Translations under genes and position numbers: made by a program
Source: Chytriomyces cf. hyalinus JEL632
Taxonomy: Eukaryota > Chytridiomycota > Chytridiomycetes > Chytridiales > Chytriomycetaceae
Direction: 5' to 3'
Assembly (NCBI GenBank): GCA_025435555.1
Contig: JAIWWG010000040.1
Coordinates: 62,001 to 126,000 of the forward strand
DNA: 64,000 bases
Shown here: positions 35,324-45,849 of the stretch, piece by piece
Numbering within the stretch: position 1 is the first letter of the stretch
Layout of the letters: each line of letters opens with the position of its first letter
The notes under the pieces: generated by a model
Databases searched by the model: none
Told to the model about the DNA's origin: nothing
The model's input: only the letters and a program-made list of their open reading frames with translations

Positions 35324-35949
35324 ATGGCGCGTTCGAAAGTCAGCGGAAAGACCCCTGTCAAAACAACACCCGCTCGGCTCAATAAGATCGTCTCACCTCC
35401 ACAGTCCAAGAGAGGTCCGTCGTCTCTCTCTCTCTCTCTGTCTGAAGCGAGTCGGATTCACACTGACCCATAAAACGTCCGAACTCACCACCCTCTTTGC
35501 CGAACGCACAGATACCCCCGCCAAAGCTGCCACTCCAAAGAGACCGCACCGATACAGACCAGGCACTGTTGCTTTGCGCGAGATTCGCAAGTACCAAAAG
35601 AGCACGGATCTTCTTTTGCGCAAACTACCTTTCCAGCGAGTGGTGAGAAACCAGTTCGATTTGCTTTGACTCAGTTGAAGGAGCGGGGACTGAATTCGAA
35701 TTGAACCGAACTTTGTCCGAAAACTCCCAGGTCCGAGATGTAGTGGCCAGTTTCACGCAGGACTATGACGACAACTCCACGCTCCGTCTTCAAAGCAGTG
35801 CGATTCTCTGTCTGCAAGAAGCTGCGGAGGCGTTTCTGGTTCATCTGTTTGAAGACTCGAATCTGTGTGCGATCCATGCAAAGCGTGTCACGATCATGCA
35901 GAAGGACATTCAGCTGGCGAGACGCATTCGTGGCGTGTATGCTGCCTAG
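35324..35949 (+). CDS. Centromeric histone H3 variant (CenH3/CENP-A type)
   Basis: CenH3 marks centromeric nucleosomes. Three exons (35324-35414, 35512-35642, 35731-35949) give 146 residues. The N-tail ([20 protein letters not shown]) lacks the ARTKQTARKS start of canonical H3. The fold domain begins [20 protein letters not shown]. Two features point to CenH3: loop 1 is extended by about six residues ([14 protein letters not shown] against FKTDLRFQ in canonical H3), and helix 2 reads [15 protein letters not shown] as in CENP-A. Yet the C-terminus ([20 protein letters not shown]) stays close to canonical H3. The intron positions differ from what one expects of replication-type H3 genes. A divergent non-centromeric variant is the alternative. 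Confidence 0.85.
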
Positions 35950-36066
35950 ACCTGCCATCTTGATAATGCTCATTGTGCAACGCGTTGTTGTTGGTTGGGA
36001 ATGCCTTTGGTTTTTACACAACTCAATTTGGAAGTTTATCATAAAAAGAATTCCTGAACACTACAC

Positions 36067-37895
36067 ATGGGAGACCGTGACTTGACACACCAGTGTCCCT
36101 GCGGCAACGTGCAAGTGCGGGTTCTGAACGAAGACGGAGAGGTCGAAGAGGACAGCCTGGTGAGAGCGGTGGACCAACCAGTGTTTGATACATGCTGACA
36201 AGGGACTTTCTGAAATCCAGACTGTCAAGTTCAGTGCTTTATGCTTGACGCTTCCGTCCGCAAACAAGAGCGACATTGTGTGCATCAATTGCGCATCTCG
36301 TGTTGTGGCAGATGGGCGTGTTCCAGGCGGAGTGTCAGTCAGTGGCCATGGGCACCACCAACGCGACGCCGTCAGCGAGTGCTTTGGTATCCGCGTGGCT
36401 GCGTCTCCTTCTCCCGACATCGACCAGGAGTCTCGTGTCCGTCCAGAGGATGTGCACGTGGCCATGCCCGATATCCACCCGCGCAAACACGCACTCAGGA
36501 TCTTTTTCGAGGACTGGAAGCAGAACTTGCTCAAAGAAACAGAAGAACGTATTCTGCAGGCGCAGGCTCAGTGCGCTTTTTTGTGCGATCGTATTCAGGA
36601 GCTTGGTGGGGCCTGTGAATCCAGCAAGGACACGCATTGTGAGCATTGTGATCCGGAGGTGTATATTTCTTGTATGGTCCATTCCAGTGACTGTGTCGCT
36701 CATTTGTTGCTTGTTATTCAGCTGCCGCCAACGCCAAACTCAGCTCATCCCTTAAAACTGGTCTCAGCCACGGCTGCCATCGCCCCTCTAATTTCTCCAA
36801 CGGCAATCACGCAACCCTCAATTCCTGTTGTAGGCAGTCCATCAAACGCAATTCCGATCCCGCAGTCGTCTGTCATTTTCAAAGAACCCATTCCCTCTGC
36901 ATCCGCTGCAAGTCCCACTGTCGGTAGTCTTTTGAGTCGCAGAATCAGTTTGGCCGCCAGTGCTGGAAGTCTGAATTCAAACGCACCTGTGAATCCGCCG
37001 TTGCTGAAGCAGACGATAATTCCACCTGAAGCCCTCCTGAAAGGGAATTTGACATCTGGTAGTCTTCCTAGTAAAAACGCGGCCGTGGCAGGCGCTGTTT
37101 CTGGGTTGGTTGGACCGGTTTCAAACAGCAGTGGAAATGTTTCCCGGAAAGTTCACTTCAAAGAAACGATTTCTCCAACCACGGCCACCAGCGACGCAAC
37201 TGCCACGAACACTGCCGCAGATTCATCTTTAGATACCGCACCAGCAAACGCATCTGGAACCATGGACCCGGTCAAAGCCGCAATCAAGGCCGGAACGTTT
37301 GGAAAGGGGAGCTCAAAAAGTTTGCCCAGCCCTGCACCGCCTGGTGGTGGTGTCGTCGTTTTTGGAAGTAAAGATGAACTGGCATCAGGCGAAGGAGAGG
37401 ACGATGGCGAGAAGTATGATGACGATGATGATGAAGACTTGTTTGGGATGGATTCGGGTCATGGTGGTTCAAACGCTCGTAATGCGGACCGGTATGGGCG
37501 GGATACTGAAGATGATGAAGACGACGATAATGATGAATATGATGATGCAATAGGTAAGAACCTCTCTTGTATTAATTGAGCCACAGTATGGCGATGCTTT
37601 GTTTCAGCATCTTATTAAGTTCGACAAACATTCAGAACACCAAGTATCCCTTCTGTCGTCATCCGTGCCAGTCGCGATTGCCAGCGACCCTCGGACGGGA
37701 GCGGCTCCAGCTGCATACGATCGGAAACCAAACGCCAAAAAAAAGACCCGCAACGCAGGCGATGAGGAGTTTATTGCGCCACATGAAATTGTGGCTCGAA
37801 GTCACCAGCAGCAAAGTGGGTTGGGTGAAATGAACGCGTCTGTAATTGGCAAACCTGCGGCGGCTTCTTACAAAAAGAGCTTTGTCGCGCTGTAA
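36067..37895 (+). CDS. Unrecognised protein with a Cys-rich N-terminus and acidic C-terminus
   Basis: I do not recognise this family. Exon 1 is 36067-36159, exon 2 is 36221-36658 and exon 3 starts at 36722; the intron 36659-36721 is 63 nt and in frame. The N-terminus has CPCG and a later CINC that could bind zinc, followed by a helical part rich in charged residues (LRIFFEDWKQNLLKETEERI). The middle is Ser/Pro/Thr-rich and the acidic stretch near 37400-37550 has long Asp/Glu runs. The last exon clearly codes YGDALFQHLIKFDK...FIAPHEIVARSHQQ and ends at 37895. The join between 37553 and 37584 (GTAAGA...CACAG) is out of phase by one base as read. Confidence 0.7.
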
Positions 37896-38028
37896 TTGTT
37901 TTTTAGTATGGAAATAAAATAGTCATGGAAAGACTTTTGTGGTGAGCTGGAAGTGTGGAGCAGCGTGGTGGATGAGTGCTGTTTGACCAACGATTTGATA
38001 AAAAACTAAATCCTTCATAAATCAGACC

Positions 38029-38785
38029 ATGACACCCCGATGGCTCCCGCTTGAAAGCAACCCCGACGTGATGAACGAGTATCTTGCCAAGCTGGGCGTG
38101 CCAGCTAGTTCCAAGAGTGCGTTCGTTGACGTATGGGGTCTCGATGCGGAAGCACTGCAATTTATTCCGCGGCCCGTCCACGCGTTGCTCCTGCTTTTCC
38201 CCGTTGATGCAGTGGCTAAAGGCGACCCAATCGGAACCGTTGTCGAGACTGTCAGCGACGGCACTGCTGTGATGCCGTTCTACACGAAGCAGACTATTGC
38301 CAATGCATGCGGAACAATTGCCCTGGTGCATGCCCTTGCAAATGCCGGCATTGATCTCGGTGAGTCTGTTTTATGTGTTTGTTGTTATTGGGTCAGTGCA
38401 AGTTTGCTGATAAAAGGCACTCTCAGGAAGTGGACCCATCCACAGGATCGTAACCCGCCTGGCGCCTCTCACTCCAATGGAACGCGCCAAAGCGCTCGAA
38501 ACAGACACAGAATTGTCGGCGCTGCATGAGGAATCCTCGCTGGACGGGCAAACTGATGCACCGCCGCTGGAGGATGAAGTGGACTTGCATTTTATTGCAT
38601 TTGTGCATGTTGGCGGAAAAGTGTGGGAGCTGGACGGCAGTAAGGCGGGACCAGTTCTTCACGGAGATGCTACTGATAATGACGCCTTTGTGACTGGGGC
38701 TGCAGGGGTTGTGCAGAAGTTTATGGCTCGCGATCCGGATGCAACGAGGTTTACTGTTGTTGCGCTTGCTGCGAAGGAGGAGTGA
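38029..38785 (+). CDS. Ubiquitin C-terminal hydrolase (UCH-L3/Yuh1 type)
   Basis: It removes small adducts from ubiquitin (and often NEDD8) C-termini in the cytosol. Two exons (38029-38359, 38427-38785) give 229 residues, the length of UCH-L3. The N-terminus WLPLESNPDVMNEYLAKLGV is the family signature. The catalytic Gln and Cys are in FYTKQTIANACGTIALVHA, and His and Asp in HFIAFVHVGGKVWELDG. The start ATG (ACCATGA context) is directly before the signature. The gene is complete. Confidence 0.96.
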
Positions 38786-39010
38786 GGGTGCATGTGTCGG
38801 CGTGTGCGACTACATTGGCTGAATAAACACAAAAGAGATCTCGTGAGTGGCAGGTGGTGGTAAAGTCTATGGTTCTCGATGTTTCTCACTACGCAAACGC
38901 CTCCATCGCCAGGGGTACGCGCCTCGCAGCAGCTGTAGTGTTCAAAACCACACCGGAGGTGAATGAGTCGTTCCTTTGCTGCAAAAGTCATTGAGGTTGG
39001 CGCGTTTTTG

Positions 39011-39200
39011 GTTCAAGCATTTTATTGGAATCACTCCATTTAAAACCAAAATAAAATTAAATTGAGTGCAGCGTAACAGTCACATAATGGAGATTACAGT
39101 TACAAACACTGGTCAAGCCAGCATGGGTTGCGTAGTACAGATGGGATGAGAAAGCATGCCTCCGAAGAAACCCAGGTTCGAAACCTTCACAGGGAGGGGG
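39011..39200. repeat. tRNA-like SINE-type repeat, copy A
   Basis: On the plus strand a perfect RNA polymerase III A box (TAGTACAGATG, 39133-39143) is followed 31 bases later by a B box (GGTTCGAAACC, 39175-39185), at tRNA-like spacing. The anticodon and T stems do not pair well, so it is not a working tRNA. The sequence before it (TTTTATTGGAATCACTC, then GGTCAAGCCAGCATGGGTTG) recurs in copy B. The family is inferred. Confidence 0.45.
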
Positions 39201-41119
39201 AGGCTCAACCTGACGAGCAGTTTTTGGTCATACAAATGTTGTCACAACAGATGTTATCATCATTGCCCGGAGAGAGTCGCTACGCAAGACCACTTGGCCA
39301 GGCGTGCAGACAAGTCCTGCTCATAAAGAATGGGGAGATTGGGAAGGTGAGGTGGGAAGAGGGATGAAGAAGGCTCCGATCTGCTCTCACGAATGAGACG
39401 CGTGCAACGTTGGCTTGAGTCGTCATGGCCTTGCGAGGGTAGTGGCGGACAGAGGAGACGGCGAGGGTGTGAGAGATGCCTGCGACGCAAGGTCCTTTTG
39501 TCCAGGCGTTCAGGTTTGGGTGGGGACATTCTCTTTCTTGTGAGTTTATGAAACCACTTTCAGTGGGCGCGTCGCTGTTTATATACCCATTCTGGCATTT
39601 TGAGCCCATGAAAAAATTGAAAATTTTCATTCTGGAATTGGTAAAAAGAAAGGGCTCTGTTCTGGAACTGGTAAAAGTGAAAGTGCTTGGCTTTCACATG
39701 GGGTCTCTTGCGAGGGTGCGCTGCGAGTGGCATGAAGGCAGGGAACAAGGTGGGGCCCCTGGTGGATGAGAGAAAGATGGCGGTGACAAAGTTGGGATTG
39801 AGAGAGATCAACGAAGCAGCAGATCTGAATTTAATTGTGATGAATTCTTTCAATAAACAAGTGGTAAAGTACAAGTGATCTTTGGACGCGAATATTGTTT
39901 TATTCCAATTGAGCAGACACAAAGCTCCAAGGAATTAAAGACGATGCAAGGCCAAAGAACACGGCCAAACCAACTCCCACCACTCAGAAACTTCCCGTAC
40001 AGACTCCACCCATTCGTATCATCCCATCATTCCTTTGGACGGCGCCGTTGTTGATGTCTTTGCAAAACACGCCGTCGATGCTTGATGCGTGCCGCGCGGG
40101 TCCCGTTCAGTTTGGTTTTTTGGACTTGTTGTTGGCCCGGTCACGCTGCTTGCGTAGGTGTGGTGCTTGTGCAGTTCTTTTCCGTTGCAAGTGACCCGAC
40201 CGAGGATATGTTGTTGTTTGTTGCGTTTAACGCGTCGCATGTCTTTGAGGTAGAGGGCTATGCACGATGGAGTGGTCCCTGAACGGGCAAACAAGAGCGG
40301 GGAATGTTTCATCATTTGGTTCCACTTTTTTAAGGACGTGCTGCATCAGACACGCTTGCCACTCCACGGACGGGATTGCAGAGGGCAAGAAAGTGGGGAA
40401 AACCGGGGATCGCGGCATGATTCAAGAATCAAGCAGCAGGGGAGGGAAGACTGCTCATCCGAGATGATGGAGCCGATAAAATATATTTGGTAGCCGCAGT
40501 GAAGCAGCCGCCATTTTGGGAGTATGAGTTTTTGGGGTTGAGTTTTTGTGGATAGAATAGAATGTGCAAGCGGATGGCTTCCTTTTATGCGTTTTTTATT
40601 TGGGTTTGTCAGGCGCCACCTTAACGGACCAATCAGGATACGCGAGATGACTGCGCATGTATTTGTGGCTGCTGCTGTCGCGATACGGCGCTGAGATTTA
40701 AACGCGAGGTTGGAGATGGGTCCCTCTCACGCTGGCTGTCGAGAGCCACGCGTGACACGCTCCTGCGCTGCATGCGAGACGTGCAAACATTTGGACCGAA
40801 GAGTCACGTGACTTGCTTGGCTGTTAAATTTTAAAGTGTGGGGTAAATATATTCCAATTAATATTTATGCTTATTTTAAGTAAATTTTTGAACCGAAAAT
40901 GCGGAGAACACACACACAATACCACCACCATCATTAGGAGGCCCTTTGCAGTGCTTCATGGCTTCTCATTTCTCATTCGGTGTATCATTTGCGCATATGT
41001 ATTTGGAAAAGAAATAAATTACGTCCTCCTCCATTGGCTGTTAAATTTTAAAGTGGGTTGGACCTCCGGAAACTCGTTAAATAAATCCGCACGGCACACG
41101 AAAGACCCAATAAGGGGGA

Positions 41120-41139
41120 GGGGGGGGGGGGGGGGGGGG
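41120..41139. repeat. Poly-G run of 20 bases
   Basis: An uninterrupted run of 20 G, preceded by AGGGGGA and followed by CGAGGG. It can form quadruplexes and its true length is uncertain. Confidence 0.9.
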
Positions 41140-41520
41140 CGAGGGTCGCAGTTGTCCATGCACGCGCTCCGATCTGGGAATCCTGGAATGCGCGTTTGTT
41201 GGAGGTGACGAGAGAGAGTTGCAGATTGAATAGATCGTCGAGAAACCGCCGTCACGGAATATTGGAACTCTGTATGCAATTTATTTTCGGAACTTCGACA
41301 TCATAAAAAGCTTCGAATCAGAGAAATAGTTGTGAGCCTCCTTGTGATCAAAGGGAAATACGGCGATTGGAATAGTTTTTCACAAGTCCGCTGCGGGCCA
41401 GCGAGCATTGTCTCTGAACCTCGAAGTTGGATGAGCTTGGTGTGAGCTGAATGCCCAATCCGGCAATTCCAGTACCGGGACTTCGCTGCCAGTCTGATGC
41501 GTACAAAATAACAGTGTTCG

Positions 41521-41720
41521 TTGTGGATGCAAATATTTTATTGGCATCACTCTAAATAAACCTGAAAAATGCGTCGGATCTGTATTTAAAAGCGATATTT
41601 GAGTGCTGCGTCACAGTCACAAACTTGGAGATGATACTTACAGATATTGGTCAAGCCATCACGGGTTGAGTGGCGCAATTGGGAACGCGTGAGACAAGAG
41701 AGAGCAATAAGGCTGAAGCC
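41521..41720. repeat. tRNA-like SINE-type repeat, copy B
   Basis: It starts with ATTTTATTGGCATCACTC and GGTCAAGCCATCACGGGTTG, matching copy A, and has a perfect A box (TGGCGCAATTG, 41671-41681) with the following GGGAACGCG typical of a tRNA D arm. The B box is degenerate (GGCTGAAGCC). It is diverged from copy A by substitutions and small indels. Confidence 0.45.
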
Positions 41721-41961
41721 GGGGAGCGGACGAGCCAATTTGAGAGAAGGGAATGGGAGGGGAAGGCTCAAACCGAGTATCATCACATAAGCGATGTCCC
41801 TAGCTTTGTTGTCTGCCCGAAAAGGTTTGCAAAGCAAGACCGTCCTGCTCATGGAGAAGGAAACCACTTGACCACAAGAAATGACGCGGGCTTTGAAGGT
41901 CGAATTTAGCTCGGTGCCTTTTGGGTAAACGTTTCCACCGTGAAACTTTTCCAGATTGTTA

Positions 41962-42147
41962 TTGTGCGTCCAGCGCCAAATTGGAGAAAGGGCAAAATAA
42001 ATATCCCAGCCATTAAATTTCCCAGCCGCACTCCCTCGCGTCGTAACCCAACCGCATCACGTAGCAGCCGCCCGCAACCAATACCAGTAAGATCGCTATT
42101 TTTTTCTGCACCTGCAGTGACCAATTGAAGGCAATTGAAGGTGTTTC
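41962..42147 (+). repeat. Left 186-bp terminal inverted repeat
   Basis: It matches the reverse complement of 44281-44466 except for one C/T difference. Its inner end carries a tandem decamer (CAATTGAAGG twice, 42122-42141), a plausible transposase binding site. A TA dinucleotide flanks its outer end. Confidence 0.95.
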
Positions 42148-42151
42148 TGCC

Positions 42152-43138
42152 ATGGCCGAATCCACTGTTCTCCAACCAAGAACTGATCGCGCTGCGAATT
42201 CTCAGCAGCAACCCCCCAATGCGCCTGTTGGGCCGTTTAAAACCAGCGTTGCAATGGCTGTGCGGGATTTCATTGGTCAGCAAGCGACACCACGGCAACC
42301 TGTCGAAATCAATTCTGCAAGTGTTGACGAATTCAAAGAAGCTGTCTGTTTAATGGCAAGGTCACACGTGATTCGCGAAGTTGTTGTCCCTGATGCTGCC
42401 GATGCTCCTATGACATATGCTCCTGAGTTACCAGCAGGCGCGTCTCCCGACATAATGGCGCCATTCCTTCTTGTCAGGTCAACCAAGAACGCCAAGAAGT
42501 CACTCAAATTGGCGGAAGTTGATGAGGTATTACTGGCGAAATGGAACACCGAAACAATCGTACTGTATGTCCAAAAGTATGGCAATGCAATGGACAAAAG
42601 TGCAGTGTTTCTAAAAGCGAAAAAGACGATGCTCTCGCCAGAAAAAACAGACCGATCCGGAGCAGTACAAAGCGCAGTGGTACAAAATCTGATCGAAAGG
42701 CTCAAGGCGCTGCACTCAGCAGAATTCCCAGGAAAGCACATCAGTTACCATCTTTGGGCAAACTGGATCACAACACAGCCGGTCCACATACAAGAGAGAC
42801 TCATTGAAGAACCTCCTCCGACAATCCTGATTCGGCATTTTGATTTGCCAGCTACTGACGAAGCTGTCCATAACCGAATGATAATTCAATCCAATGAGGT
42901 CGCAATCCGACAGAACGAAACGGCAATTTTAGGCTTTGAACGCACACTTGAGTGCTTGCAACGGTCAAAGCGTTCTTTGGAGTTTGCGGAAGCTGAAGCT
43001 AAAGGTATGCTTCATGAGTTAAAGATTCGTCGAAGCGTTTTGATGGACTTCAGCGTGTCGCTGCAGCCGCGAGAGGTGGGGAACAGTTTGGACTTGCTGG
43101 CAAGAGTGGGATTGCAGGAAGATGTCGACCACGCTTAA
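42152..43138 (+). CDS. Transposon ORF1, unknown accessory protein
   Basis: Intronless, 328 residues from the ATG at 42152, which has a good context (GCCATGGCC) and lies four bases inside the left terminal repeat; an in-frame upstream ATG at 42125 lies within the repeat. The N-terminus is Gln/Pro-rich. The middle contains LKLAEVDEVLLAKWNTETIV and LIERLKALHSAEFPGKHI. The C-terminal third is helical and probably coiled-coil (RTLECLQRSKRSLEFAEAEA). I recognise no nuclease, helicase or DNA-binding domain. It may assist transposition or be captured host sequence; neither is shown. Confidence 0.8.
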   Translation: MAESTVLQPRTDRAANSQQQPPNAPVGPFKTSVAMAVRDFIGQQATPRQPVEINSASVDEFKEAVCLMARSHVIREVVVPDAADAPMTYAPELPAGASPDIMAPFLLVRSTKNAKKSLKLAEVDEVLLAKWNTETIVLYVQKYGNAMDKSAVFLKAKKTMLSPEKTDRSGAVQSAVVQNLIERLKALHSAEFPGKHISYHLWANWITTQPVHIQERLIEEPPPTILIRHFDLPATDEAVHNRMIIQSNEVAIRQNETAILGFERTLECLQRSKRSLEFAEAEAKGMLHELKIRRSVLMDFSVSLQPREVGNSLDLLARVGLQEDVDHA

Positions 43139-43196
43139 CTTGGACTGGACATTATTGCTTTGTTGTCGTTACAAATAAACCTGAAGTACATACACA

Positions 43197-44261
43197 CTAT
43201 TCAGAACCAGGCATTTCAAAACCAGGCATTTCAGCAAGGTCCATTTTAAAGGCTACACTGGGAAGGAATCCACGCGGACCATAACCACACTTCCCAAAGA
43301 GTTTTGCAAAGTCACGTTTGCCAATTTCCAGCAACACCAAAGCAACAACAGTCAGCAAATCACGTCGGTCGTTCTCCTTGTACTCCTTCTTCAGCTCTCC
43401 TTTGATCATGCCAAAAACAAGCTCAATCGGATTGAAAAATGGACAGTAAGCTGGCAAAAAAATTGGATAAATGCCAAGTGATCGCAAATAGTACACAATG
43501 TTTTTGTCGCAATGAATCCGAGCCCCGTCCAGAATCCAGACTGAATGCTGCCCAGGGTACTGCCGAACATTCTGACTCAATGCAAAATCACGACAGCATG
43601 CAGTAAACTTTGTGCGATCAAAAGTGCCGTCTGTTGGGTATGTTTCGAGCAAGCCACCAATTCCAATGAAGCAGAGGAGAGAGACGCGAGGCTTACGAGT
43701 AAATTCACCGCGGTAGATCAGCTTCTCTCCCCGTATTCCATATCCACGTGTAGTAAGCATGTCCCGATTGTCAAACGAAACTTCGTCAAGGAAGACAAGA
43801 TTTTCGAGAATCCAAGGGAGAGCCATCAACTCTTCAGTGAATCGAACAATGTCAGCTTGGCTAATTTGGATTGCTCGACGCTCAAGGACTTTCCACGTGA
43901 GACCAGCCTCTTTGAGAATATACGAGATCGTTGATGTTGATACGGTGGAACCAGGAAACTGTAATGCGTAGAGATCCTTTGCTTCTTTGAGAAGGAGAAC
44001 CGGTCTCTTGCGATACAGATCGACTAGCCACTGGCGCCGTTCCGGACCATGCTTCTTGTAGACTGTTTCCCTTTGTGCCCGGTCAGTTCCATCCCCCTTT
44101 TCGTACTGCTGAATCCAGTGCGTTATTGTTGACCCAACCTTCCCAAACATACGGGCAAGTTTTGCCCTGTTTGTGAACCCCTGGTAGTAGTACATATACA
44201 GGCAATGGTACCGGACTTCAGGGGAGCCCTGTTGGTGACGCACTGTGCGCAGAATGTCCAT
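43197..44261 (-). CDS. DDE transposase of the Tc1/mariner-IS630 superfamily
   Basis: It cuts and joins the element's ends. Intronless, 354 residues. The N-terminal helix-turn-helix region includes NRAKLARMFGKVGSTITHWI. The catalytic acidic residues are in LVFLDEVSFDNR (first D), VWILDGARIH (second D) and PFFNPIELVFG (E), with 34 residues between the second D and E, so DD34E. All three are present. The C-terminus ends with a small internal repeat (EMPGFEMPGSE). The start lies 20 bases inside the right terminal repeat. It converges on ORF1 with 58 bp between stop codons. Confidence 0.95.
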   Translation of the reverse strand: MDILRTVRHQQGSPEVRYHCLYMYYYQGFTNRAKLARMFGKVGSTITHWIQQYEKGDGTDRAQRETVYKKHGPERRQWLVDLYRKRPVLLLKEAKDLYALQFPGSTVSTSTISYILKEAGLTWKVLERRAIQISQADIVRFTEELMALPWILENLVFLDEVSFDNRDMLTTRGYGIRGEKLIYRGEFTRKPRVSLLCFIGIGGLLETYPTDGTFDRTKFTACCRDFALSQNVRQYPGQHSVWILDGARIHCDKNIVYYLRSLGIYPIFLPAYCPFFNPIELVFGMIKGELKKEYKENDRRDLLTVVALVLLEIGKRDFAKLFGKCGYGPRGFLPSVAFKMDLAEMPGFEMPGSE

Positions 44262-44280
44262 TCAGTGAAGACTGCGCCTG

Positions 44281-44466
44281 GAAACACCTTCAATTGCCTT
44301 CAATTGGTCACTGCAGGTGCAGAAAAAAATAGCGATCTTACTGGTATTGGTTGCGGGCGACTGCTACGTGATGCGGTTGGGTTACGACGCGAGGGAGTGC
44401 GGCTGGGAAATTTAATGGCTGGGATATTTATTTTGCCCTTTCTCCAATTTGGCGCTGGACGCACAA
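44281..44466 (-). repeat. Right 186-bp terminal inverted repeat
   Basis: Mirror copy of 41962-42147 with one mismatch. It is followed by the TA at 44467-44468 and then, 27 bases on, by the ATG of the F-box remnant. Confidence 0.95.
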
Positions 44467-44495
44467 TATTAAAACTTGACAAAAAATCGAGGCAC

Positions 44496-45687
44496 ATGCA
44501 TCTGCTTGACTTACCCTTTGATGTCCTGGTGCAAATCTTTTGGCAGCTGGGTCCGCTCAAGGTCACAAAGTACCGGCGAGTCTGCCACCTCTTCAACAAG
44601 TTATTGACAGGCCCTCCCTTCTTCAATCTGATTGGCGTGGTTCATATTGGACACTTTGGCCAGGGATATTTGCAGCAACGTAAGGATGTTTTCTGTTTCG
44701 TCACACCAGCTTCTTGTGGGGAATGCTGCGCAAACCCCTCTGAATACTTCAAAATTCTGAATGTTGTTTCAATCAACCCTCTCATGGCGATCACTGAGGC
44801 TCCCTGTTTGAAAGCTTCCTTTGCGGTGCCTGGCACAGGCAGTCCAGAACTTCAAAAGAACTTTCCATTTGACTGCCCAGTTCAATCAGCAGCTTGAAAC
44901 GATTGGCATCCTTTGACTTGGAATACTATGGGCTATGTGGCGAAATTCCGCAAACTTTGGGCGATCTGATACAATCGCATCCTACCGGGATTCAAACACC
45001 TTGCTTGCAAATCTCACTCGCCTGTATCTAAAGCACAATGAACTGAGCGGTCCGTTGCCGGCGGCGATTGGACTTCTAACTTCCCTTGGAATTCTGGAGC
45101 TCAGCCACAACCGGATCTGCGGTGAAATTCCGGACTCCGTAAAAAGACTCAGAAATTTGCAGACATTCAACCTCAGTCACAACCTGCTGTCTGGCGAGAT
45201 TCCGCCTGACATTATCACTCTTTCAAATCTCGACATGGTTCTGTTGAACAACAGCAGCCTTGTTGGTCAATTGCCCCGAGACATTGGAGCCTTGACCAAC
45301 TTGGTCTTGTTGGACCTCGGCTGGAATCAGCTGACTGGCTCCATACCGGAAAACCTCTCGAAGCCGGGATTACGCTCGCTTTCTGAATCACAATCGGTTT
45401 TCAGGTTCGCTGCCAAATTCGGAGAATGGACTTCCTTGCAATGCCTGCGCCTTGACCACAATCAATTCTCTGGTCACCTGCCAACGAACCTGCGAGATTC
45501 GAAGAGTCTGCGAGAAGTAAATTTTTGCCACAAAGTTGTCGGCCCCATATCCGCGTTCATATCATGGTACACGCATAATAAACGTTTGAATCTGAGCAAC
45601 AACAGCTTCAGTGGTCCTCTTCCTGGCGTATCGAACTGGAAACAAATCAAGAAGCTCAAATCGAGATTCCTCTCGTTGGGATCCTGA
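44496..45687 (+). pseudogene. Decayed F-box/leucine-rich-repeat gene
   Basis: The first frame (ATG 44496 to a stop at 44897) starts with an F-box (LLDLPFDVLVQIFWQL, then KYRRVCHLFNKLL). Plant-type LRRs then appear in another frame near 44880-44975 (SSISSLKRLASFDL, GLCGEIPQTLGDL), and after a further one-base shift the frame 44935-45687 carries at least six repeats such as LTRLYLKHNELSGPLPAAIG and LDLGWNQLTGSIPENL. No introns that I could find reconcile these frames. The gene is probably dead. The transposon ending 27 bp before its ATG may have taken its promoter. Confidence 0.7.
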
Positions 45688-45849
45688 ACAAAAATACCGG
45701 CCGTCGGATAGTACCAGTAGTGACAGTGATAGTGATGAAAGTGACGAGGATTAATAAAGAGTTGGCACATTTTCGCGGAGGCCGGTGTGTGATAGATCGC
45801 GAAAGGGGGCTGGTGATTTCTGTCAAGGACTTTCATTTTTCAACGGAAA

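Larger units (their letters stand above)
38786..41959. other. 3.2-kb gene-poor region with diverged repeats
   Basis: No frame here shows a domain or acceptable exon structure. A minus-strand frame at 40019-40315 is basic in composition but unrecognised. The region holds two repeat copies described separately, a third short copy of the AATAAA-type motif near 39886-39912, and a 20-base G run at 41120-41139. Otherwise I see nothing. Confidence 0.6.
41962..44466. mobile_element. Two-gene Tc1/IS630-type DNA transposon, apparently whole
   Basis: The 2,505-bp element begins TTGTGCGTCC and ends GGACGCACAA, is flanked by TA on both sides (41960-41961 and 44467-44468) and has 186-bp terminal inverted repeats that differ at a single base. 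It holds two convergent intronless genes: a plus-strand ORF of unknown function and a minus-strand DD34E transposase. The near-identical ends and two open frames indicate a recent insertion. It sits immediately before the F-box/LRR remnant at 44496, probably in that gene's leader. Confidence 0.95.

Noticed and set aside
39476-39769. Plus-strand 97-codon ORF between UCH and the transposon
   Set aside because: Composition reflects short internal repeats (CTGGAAYTGGTAAAA), with no domain and no conserved features.
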